From Perilla frutescens (lineage: Eukaryota; Streptophyta; Magnoliopsida; Lamiales; Lamiaceae), in NCBI GenBank assembly GCA_026008535.1, contig BRKX01000017.1, positions 6,526,501-6,590,500 of the forward strand: a stretch of DNA of 64,000 bases, in the 5' to 3' direction. The position numbers and the translations under genes are program-made. Below are positions 57,683 through 64,000 of this stretch, piece after piece. A model generated the notes under the pieces. It was not told the origin of the DNA. It made no database searches and saw nothing but the letters and a program-made list of their open reading frames with translations. Position 1 is the stretch's first letter. Every line of letters starts with the position of its first letter.

Positions 57683-58641
57683 TGAAGTTACATAAATTGT
57701 GTAATCATGTTCATCATCATGTACTTGAATATTGTTGTGAACATGTAAGGTCAGAATGTAAAAACTTGAACAAATAAAGAACATGAGGTTGGTAACCCTG
57801 TTCGATCAACTGATCTACGTCCAGGAGACTTATCAAGTCCGTAAGAAACAGTTTACTACTCCGTTGAATGGTTACAAAGGTTATTACACAAAAACTCCCA
57901 TCACTGGACCCCTTTCCTACCCGATTCAACCTCTTTCACTAAACTGAATTGTGAGCTCCCCTCACAATCTAGAATCCCTCTAGTTCCCACAGGAAATCTC
58001 TCCGAGACTCCTCTAAGTGTGTATGAAAGTGAGTTTCAAACACAGACTAGAAACACAATAATGTAACTGATCAAACCTAGTCTACCTGAATACTATATGC
58101 TTCGAATGTGAAGTCTTTTAACTCTCAGCCCTTTTGTGTATTCATAAAAAATTCGTGTCACCTAAACTAGTCTGAATCCCAGGCTATTTATAAACAACAG
58201 ATATAGCCTTAACAAGGTAATCAGAAGTCCTAATTAAACTAGGATTTAACAAGGAAATAATTTCCTTAAATAAATTGGACTTTCCTAGTTTATATGTCTT
58301 CCTTGAATAGAATTCCTTCTTTCCATCTTGATCTTCATCACGAACAAGACAGCTTTTATTCTGAAACGTCCATCTTGAATCTGCAGCACCAGCTCTTTGA
58401 TTCCAGCATCATACGTCTCTTGTAAACTTTCTGGACAACCATGTACATGATCATATCTCTGAACATGATTAAGTACATGACTTGATCTTTAATAAGATTG
58501 GCAGCGAAATGTTCACAAAAATGTCCAGAACATGTTATTCGAACATGAATAACCAAAACCTTTTGTGTTCTTTTGAAATTGCCATAACATCTTAAACAGA
58601 TAATGACAATCCCGAACACCTAAGTGGAGATGGCACTAACA
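57683..58641 (-). repeat. copia-B 3' LTR
   Basis: 959 bp, TGAAGTTACAT...GGCACTAACA, collinear throughout with both copia-A LTRs. A CTATTTATA box (minus orientation) lies near 58182-58192. ATCTCTCCCTATAT follows on the plus strand, a polypurine tract on the minus strand. Confidence 0.92.
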
Positions 58642-58912
58642 ATCTCTCCCTATATCTTTATCTGGTTGCAAATAAGCTCCATGTTTAAAAGAACACAATC
58701 CCTTGAACTGTAGGATCATGCACTTAGAAACATACTTGAATGTTTGGAAGAATATTATATGATTCAGTTGTTTTTCACTTTCTTATCAGCTTGTACCTGC
58801 TCTGCTATATTCATTTTTTTTTCTTTTATATTTTTATCTTTTGATAGTAGTTTCAATTTTTTAGCAAATATGAATCATAAAGGGAGGAAAAATATGTTTC
58901 ATAACAAAATAG

Positions 58913-60163
58913 CTAAAAACAAGCTATCATAGAAAAAAAATATCTTGCAAAACATGATGCAAGATAAGTAAAACAGAAACAGAAATAACAAAAAAACTTA
59001 TATTGCATTACTCCCCCTATTTGCCACCGAGAAAGGCAAAAGAGTAATTCACAGGAACTACTCGAATTTGTCAGAGTCTTGAGCATCATCATCACCTTCA
59101 GATCCTCCTTCTTCAGATCCTGCTTCAACATCATCATACTCCGTCTCTTCTCCATCATCAGCATCCTCCTCAACCTCCTCTTCATCATCCTCAGCTTCAG
59201 CAGTCTCAACTTTATGATCCTCCTCTGCAGACTCATCTTGGACAGCTTCTGCTTCCTTAGTTTGTTCTGCAGTCTGTGCTTCATCTTGCTTTTGTGCTGG
59301 AGGAGACTTCTTCTGAGCAGCGCAGTACTTGCAAGCTTATGCAAGTTATGAACATTCTCAGGAACATCTGTTGTTGGGGACACAAACTCTTCTCCTGATG
59401 AAAGATCAACAATCATTGCTTGGATCTTCATCTTCTCAGAAGTATGCTCAGAAATCAAACGAGCATGGAACTCCAGACTTTTCTCTAAAAATCTCAGCAA
59501 AACACCCTTTGAAGAGGATTCTTCAACAGTTTCATCCACTCCTTTCTTGGATGACATGAATTGCTTGAACTGGAGGCGAAGATGAGGATCTCCTATTTCA
59601 GAAGCAACCTTGATCACTAGAGGTTTGTGAAGAGGAATAATTTTATCTTTCTTTGAAGACACATTCTTCTTTTGTTGCTTGATGATGCTGTAGATCAATG
59701 ATGGATAGCAAAGTGGACCTTTGACCACTGTAGACTCTGCACTGCTGATGATCTTGCTGAAGACAAACTCACCATAGTTGACTCTGCACTGCTGATGATC
59801 AGTGGAAAAATGTACAATCTCTCCTCGCACATAGACTTTCTGGAAGTCTACAGACTCTGGATCATCTATCGAAAGACTCTGGGTCTTTATTTTCTTTGCA
59901 GAAGTAACAATTTCTTGTTCTTCTGCATCTTCTTCTTCGTCTCCATGGAATGTTTCAATTAATTTCTCTGTATCTTTGCTCGAAGATTCATCATGAAATG
60001 CTCTCTGAACGGGCTTCTTGTAGGTTGATTTTCCACGAACCTGGCTGTCGAACTCATCTTCTTCATAGAACTGATCTTGAGGTTTGGAATATGTAACATT
60101 TCCATACCTCATCCTGGGTTTTACGACTTTCTTAGGACGAACGAGCTTTCTTTTCAAAGCCAT
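58913..60163 (-). CDS. Extra ORF downstream of copia-B pol, internally deleted but open for 416 codons
   Basis: The ATG at 60163 opens MALKRKLVRPKKVVKPRMRY (basic). Then come YKKPVQRAFHDESSSKDTEK, an acidic stretch, VDFQKVYVRGEIVHFSTDHQ, VNYGEFVFSKIISSAESTVV, GPLCYPSLIYSIIKQQKKNV, LVIKVASEIGDPHLRLQFKQ and LEFHARLISEHTSEKMKIQA. Compared with copia-A, the long Lys/Ser-rich region and part of the globular core are missing, yet the reading frame is kept. After LHKLAST (near residue 300) a frameshift replaces the acidic Glu/Asp-rich tail by a basic Arg/Lys/Met-rich one that ends in a hydrophobic run. The intact version would probably be a nuclear protein with a basic head and acidic tail. Function unknown; probably a decayed gene of a dead element. 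Confidence 0.6.
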   Translation of the reverse strand: MALKRKLVRPKKVVKPRMRYGNVTYSKPQDQFYEEDEFDSQVRGKSTYKKPVQRAFHDESSSKDTEKLIETFHGDEEEDAEEQEIVTSAKKIKTQSLSIDDPESVDFQKVYVRGEIVHFSTDHQQCRVNYGEFVFSKIISSAESTVVKGPLCYPSLIYSIIKQQKKNVSSKKDKIIPLHKPLVIKVASEIGDPHLRLQFKQFMSSKKGVDETVEESSSKGVLLRFLEKSLEFHARLISEHTSEKMKIQAMIVDLSSGEEFVSPTTDVPENVHNLHKLASTALLRRSLLQHKSKMKHRLQNKLRKQKLSKMSLQRRIIKLRLLKLRMMKRRLRRMLMMEKRRSMMMLKQDLKKEDLKVMMMLKTLTNSSSSCELLFCLSRWQIGGVMQYKFFCYFCFCFTYLASCFARYFFSMIACF

Positions 60164-60320
60164 TGAAAGTGTATGGGTATATGAAGAGATGAAACAGCAA
60201 GAAAATTAACAACTAACAATGGAATAGACTCAGAATATACAGAGGTTTTATCGAGAGAGAGAAGAGTGATTTGATTTCAGAGAATTTGAAAAGTGGACGT
60301 TCTCTCGAAACGGCTAAACA

Positions 60321-60330
60321 TTTATATAAG
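60321..60330 (-). promoter_or_regulatory. TATA-like box upstream of the copia-B extra ORF
   Basis: The minus strand reads CTTATATAAATG about 160 bp before the ATG at 60163, followed by a TCTTCTCTCTCTCGATAAAA leader. Its position matches that in copia-A. Confidence 0.45.
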
Positions 60331-60599
60331 AGAGTATTCCGTTCTCAAGTTTCCATTAGACTAAGAAATCGGAGGAAAATCTCGGAAAATCAGATATGAC
60401 GATAGCATGTCAGAACTAGCCATTGACAAAGATGTAATCAGGGTTTAAATCATGAACATGTACATCCGTATGAACATTTATGGGAATGTTCAGTCCCTTT
60501 GTGCAGGAATGGTTCTTTTCTACTGAGTGTGAAAAATTCACACTCATACCCTTCTTCTTGGTTTTACTGAACCATACACACCCGAAGGGCTGCTCTCTA

Positions 60600-61050
60600 C
60601 TGCAATGTACTCTGCTTCTGCTATAGAAAGGGATATGCAGTTCTGCTTCTTATTGAACCAAGAAACAACATTGTTTCCTCAAAAGAAACTAGCACCTGAA
60701 GTGCTTTTTCTACCATCTGGAGATCCAACCCAATCAGCATCATAATATGCAGCAATACTTGCGTTAGTATCAGAAGTATACCACAAACCATAATCAGCAG
60801 TTCCATTTATGTATTTGATGATATTCTTAACACATTCATGTGACTCTCTTTAGGACAGGCTTGATACCTGGCACATACTCCCACACTGTAAGCTATATCT
60901 AGTCTGCTTGCAGTGAGATATAGAAGACTACCCATCATGCTTCTGTAGAGAGTTTGATCAACTTCAGTCCCTGCATCATCTTTTCCAATCTTGACTGTAG
61001 TGCTGATAGGAGTTCGTTTATGTTTTGAATTCACAAGCTCGAACTTTTTC
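60600..61050 (-). pseudogene. copia-B RNase H, truncated
   Basis: Minus strand: ELVNSKHKRTPISTTVKIGK, DQTLYRSMMGSLLYLTASRL and GVCARYQACPKESH, then in another frame YINGTADYGLWYTSDTN, ADWVGSPDGRKSTSGASFF and ISLSIAEAEYIA. The final third (the HIDIRHHF...ADLFTK part present in copia-A) is deleted near 60595. A frameshift near 60830 separates the two parts. Confidence 0.85.
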
Positions 61051-61051
61051 A

Positions 61052-62531
61052 GAGAAAATTTCAATTTTGGTCCCGTAGGATATGGGGTATTCCGTTTTTG
61101 GTCCTGACGGTTTCAATTTTGGTCCTTTTCAAAAAAATTACCCAAAACTAGTCCTATAGGTTTATTACTATCGATTTTGGTCCCATAAATTGAACGGCTG
61201 TGTTAACAATTGACAAGAACATCACACACGACTCACATATTGGTCCCATAGGACATGGGGTATTCCGTTTTTTGTCCCGATGGTTTCATTTTTGGTCCTT
61301 TTTTAAAAAAATTACCCAAAACTAGTCGCATAGGTTTATTAATATTTCATAATTGACATACAACCCAATATAGTTTACAAATTGACCAATTTAACCCCAG
61401 AGCATATGCTAATTATTTTTTAGTAAAAATACACATATACAAACATTTTTTTTATGAACATAATTTAATATGAGCATATATATGTAAATTAATAGAGAGG
61501 ACACTCAACATGTTTTGTCATATATTACATCCATTTTTTACTTGAGATAAGTTTTATATTTTCTTTTCTTCGATCGAGTTCTGTAATTTGTATCTTAATT
61601 ATACATATATTAATCATATGTCTCACGACTCACATAGTTAGAGCTATATTACGATCATAGAAAGTGTGAGGCAAAATTGAACAATGAATTCACAATTATA
61701 ATATGAAAGCACAACTGGATAATCACTATAATAAACAGATCGATCGTTTAAAACTCAATGTTAGAGGTCTGTAACAAAAAAAAAATCTCAATATTAAATG
61801 GAGGAGCATTTTTTCCGTTTGATCAAAATAAAAGAACATTTTTGTGTGTGTTATTTTTCAGTAAATATCAGTTAACCAAATTATTATGAGAGATTAAAGG
61901 TCACAGATTCGAATCTCCTTAATATCAAAGGTCGGGTGTGTGAGTAAAAAAAAAGAAAAAAGAAGAAGAAGAAGAAAACCAAATCATTTTGAGATTTTTT
62001 AGCATTTGACCTTTCAGTTTAAGTTTCACGTCTAGGATTATGATTTTAATTTTTTTTAATTTTATATATATATATTTATTAGATAATAATATTAACTTTC
62101 AACATTTTCTTTAACTTAAAATAGGCCACTGAGATTTTCATTTCCATACACACACGCATATCCAATTGATTGAAAAAAGAAATGATAATTTCGTAAAATT
62201 ATTTTTAAATGCAATGTTACAATTCAACATACAAATGTTAAAATTAACATTCAGGATGCTATTTAATTTCAAAAATTTAAAACTGAAGGTGGCAAAAACA
62301 GGTGAAATTTGCCTCCAAAATCGTTGACGAATTTCTGGGAATTTCTGGGAATTTTTTATGTTGGGACCAAAATTGATATTAAAATGGGACCAAAATCGAT
62401 ACACATTTTAACAAAAATCGTGACGGCGTGACTGAAAATGATACTTCATATCCCATGGGACCAAAAGTGAAACCGTCGGGATAAAAAATGGAATACCCCA
62501 TGTCTTGTGGGACCAAAATTGAAATTTTCTC
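61052..62531. mobile_element. MULE-type element splitting the copia-B polyprotein
   Basis: The terminal inverted repeat GAGAAAATTTCAATTTTGGTCCC (first 23 bases from 61052) is matched exactly inverted at the right end (to 62531). It extends with some mismatches for more than 100 bp (GTATTCCNTTTTTNGTCC, CGATTTTGGTCCCA). A 10-bp target duplication AACTTTTTCA flanks it (61042-61051, 62532-62541). It is 1480 bp long with no transposase; the interior is AT-rich. TIR and duplication size fit non-autonomous Mutator-like elements. Removing it joins copia-B RT to RNase H. Confidence 0.92.
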
Positions 62532-62541
62532 AACTTTTTCA

Positions 62542-63373
62542 CCAGATTTCTTGCATACTTAGATTAAGAGATGAATATCCCTTCTTCTGACTGCTTTATC
62601 TGAAGACCTAAAAAGTATTTTAGATCTCTAACAAGGTTCATCTCAAACTCAGTTTCCATGTCCCTGATAAAGTCCTTGACCATCTTATCAGACACTGAAC
62701 CAAACACTATATCATCCACATACAGTTGAACCACAATAACTTGTGATTTTTCTTTCTTGATAAACAGTGTTCTGTCTTCTACTCCTCTGTTGTATCCCTT
62801 GCTTACAAGGTATGTAGCCAGTCTTTCATACCATGCCCAAGGAGCTTGCTTTAAACCATATAATGCCTTTTTTAATTTGAACACAAACTCTGGATGATGT
62901 GGATCTTCAAATCCTTTAGGCTGTGTAAAAAACATATCATTCTTCAAGAATCTATTTAGAAAGACACTCTTGACATCCATCTGATATAGTTTGAACTTCA
63001 TGATGTATGCCATGGCTAGAAGAAGTCTGACTGACTCAATCCTTGTGACTGGAGCAAAGGTTTCATCAAAATCAATGCCTTCTATCTGAGAATATCCTTG
63101 TGCAACCAGTCTTGCTTTATTTCTTGTAATATTTCCAGCTTTATCAGTCGTGTTCCTGAAAATCCACTTGGTTCCAACAATATTGACTCCTTCAGGCTTC
63201 TGCACTAGATCCCATACATCATTCTTTTTTAATTGAAGAAGTTCTTCCTGCATGGCTTCTATCCAGTAGTCATCTTTAAGAGCTTCTTGGATGTTCTTGG
63301 GTTTAATCTTGGAAGTGAAACAAACATAGGATATTTCATCATACATCATTTTTCTTAGAGTGCTCCTGATCAT
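62542..63373 (-). pseudogene. copia-B reverse transcriptase
   Basis: An almost uninterrupted minus-strand reading of 269 codons: IQEALKDDYWIEAMQEELLQ, GTKWIFRNTTDKAGNITRNK, ARLVAQGYSQIEGIDFDETF, MDVKSVFLNRFLKNDMFFTQ (normally SAFLNG), KKALYGLKQAPWAWYERLAT, VIVVQLYVDDIVFGSVSDKM and DLKYFLGLQI. The catalytic YVDD is intact. It ends at the MULE insertion, so the polyprotein is broken. Confidence 0.93.
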
Positions 63374-63400
63374 TCTTCCTTCATGAATATCTCCTATTAC

Positions 63401-64000
63401 TTATGAAGTAGGATGATTCTTGATGATTTGCTTCGAAGGCTTTCTATGCCTTACTATTTGTTCTTCAGCTTCTCTGTCTGTATCATCATGAACTTTAGGA
63501 TGTTCAAACACATCCGTGTGAACATCATCTTCAGGAGTATTGACATTATTGTCTTGATCATCAAATCTAACATTGACTGTCTCAATTACAGCCTTTGTAT
63601 TTTTGTTGTAAATCATGTATGATTTACTGTTTCTGGAGTATCCAACAAAGATACCTCAACTCCTCTTTTGTTCATCTTACTAAGATACTCTCTATCATTG
63701 AGAATATAACATGTGGTTCCAAACATATGAAAGTACTTCACAGTTGGCTTCTTTTCATTCCAAATCTCATATGGAGTAGTGAAAGTACCTGGTCTGAGAT
63801 GAACTCTATTGCTGATGTGGCATGCTGTATTGATAACTTCTGCCCAGAACATTGCAGCAACTCCTTTAGCAACAATCATGGTTCTGGCCATCTCCTAGAG
63901 AGTTCTGTTTTTCCTTTCCACAACTCCATTTTGCTGAGGAGTTTTGGGGGCTGAGTACTCATGACTGATACCATTCTCACTGTAGAATGTATCAAAATAC
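63401..64000 (-). pseudogene. copia-B integrase C-terminal half, cut by the window edge
   Basis: Minus strand from the edge: the PQQNGVVERKNRT region near 63950-63900 (with a stop near 63896), ARTMIVAKGVAAMFWAEVIN, TACHISNRVHLRPGTFTTPY, VKYFHMFGTTCYILNDREYL, then after a frame break NKNTKAVIETVNVRFDDQDN to 63401. Collinear with 16330-15810 in copia-A. The catalytic Asp residues lie outside the window. Confidence 0.9.

Larger units (their letters stand above)
57683..64000 (-). mobile_element. copia-B, second member of the copia-A family, runs off the window
   Basis: The left LTR starts TGAAGTTACATAAATTG as in copia-A. The minus-strand order from the window edge is integrase, RT, (MULE insertion), RNase H, extra ORF, polypurine tract, LTR. 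It inserted into a gypsy gag; CACCT at 57678-57682 would be the target duplication. The 5' LTR lies beyond 64000. Compared with copia-A the RNase H end and part of the extra ORF are deleted. Confidence 0.93.

Noticed and set aside
59079..59351. 90-codon plus-strand reading
   Set aside because: Shadow of the acidic and Lys-rich part of the copia-B extra ORF on the opposite strand.

Overview
This is nuclear DNA of a flowering plant, most likely a eudicot. It is AT-rich and crowded with nested LTR retrotransposons and DNA transposons. I can support only one intact host gene, a three-exon plastid ClpS1 (N-recognin adaptor of the Clp protease), with exons at 36255-36321, 38423-38570 and 45057-45318 on the + strand. 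The clade below eudicot cannot be fixed from the sequence alone.

Layout. 1-2335: old Tekay/Del-like Ty3-gypsy LTR pieces. 2336-5632: a complete CACTA transposon with 3-bp target duplication, carrying exon fragments of two unrelated host genes, MLH1 and COQ5 (a Pack-CACTA). 6900-21902: an Athila-type Ty3-gypsy element on the minus strand (protease, RT, RNase H, integrase, then a third ORF downstream of pol). It is split by a complete 9.3-kb Ty1-copia element (copia-A, 10017-19345, 5-bp target duplication AAAGC). 21903-31860: a SIRE-like copia derivative on the minus strand that has lost almost all of pol but keeps three tandem extra ORFs. 31860-34920: a gypsy LTR and two LINE fragments in opposite orientation. 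36100-45400: clpS1, whose 6.5-kb second intron contains a nest of transposons at least three and probably four levels deep. 47189-49425: a solo gypsy LTR with perfect 5-bp target duplication. 49700-57682: scrambled gypsy and copia pieces. 57683-end: a second member of the copia-A family (copia-B), split by a 1.48-kb MULE-type element, running off the window.

The main observation of the hunt is that three unrelated LTR-retrotransposon lineages here (Athila-like gypsy, the copia-A/B family, and the SIRE-like copia) each carry sense-strand extra ORFs downstream of pol that appear to share one protein domain. Motifs seen are a V-x-E-F-(Y/L) segment, usually followed by a (V/F)-(R/H)-G-x-x-(I/V) strand, and a V-(N/E)-(W/Y/F)-A-x-x-F-x-x-Q-(L/C)-K-like segment. 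Several of these ORFs have a TATA-like box and a pyrimidine-rich leader about 130-170 bp upstream of the ATG, as if they were independent genes travelling inside retrotransposons. In the SIRE-like element the ORF is present in three diverged tandem copies. No RNA gene, CRISPR array or plastid/mitochondrial insertion was recognised.
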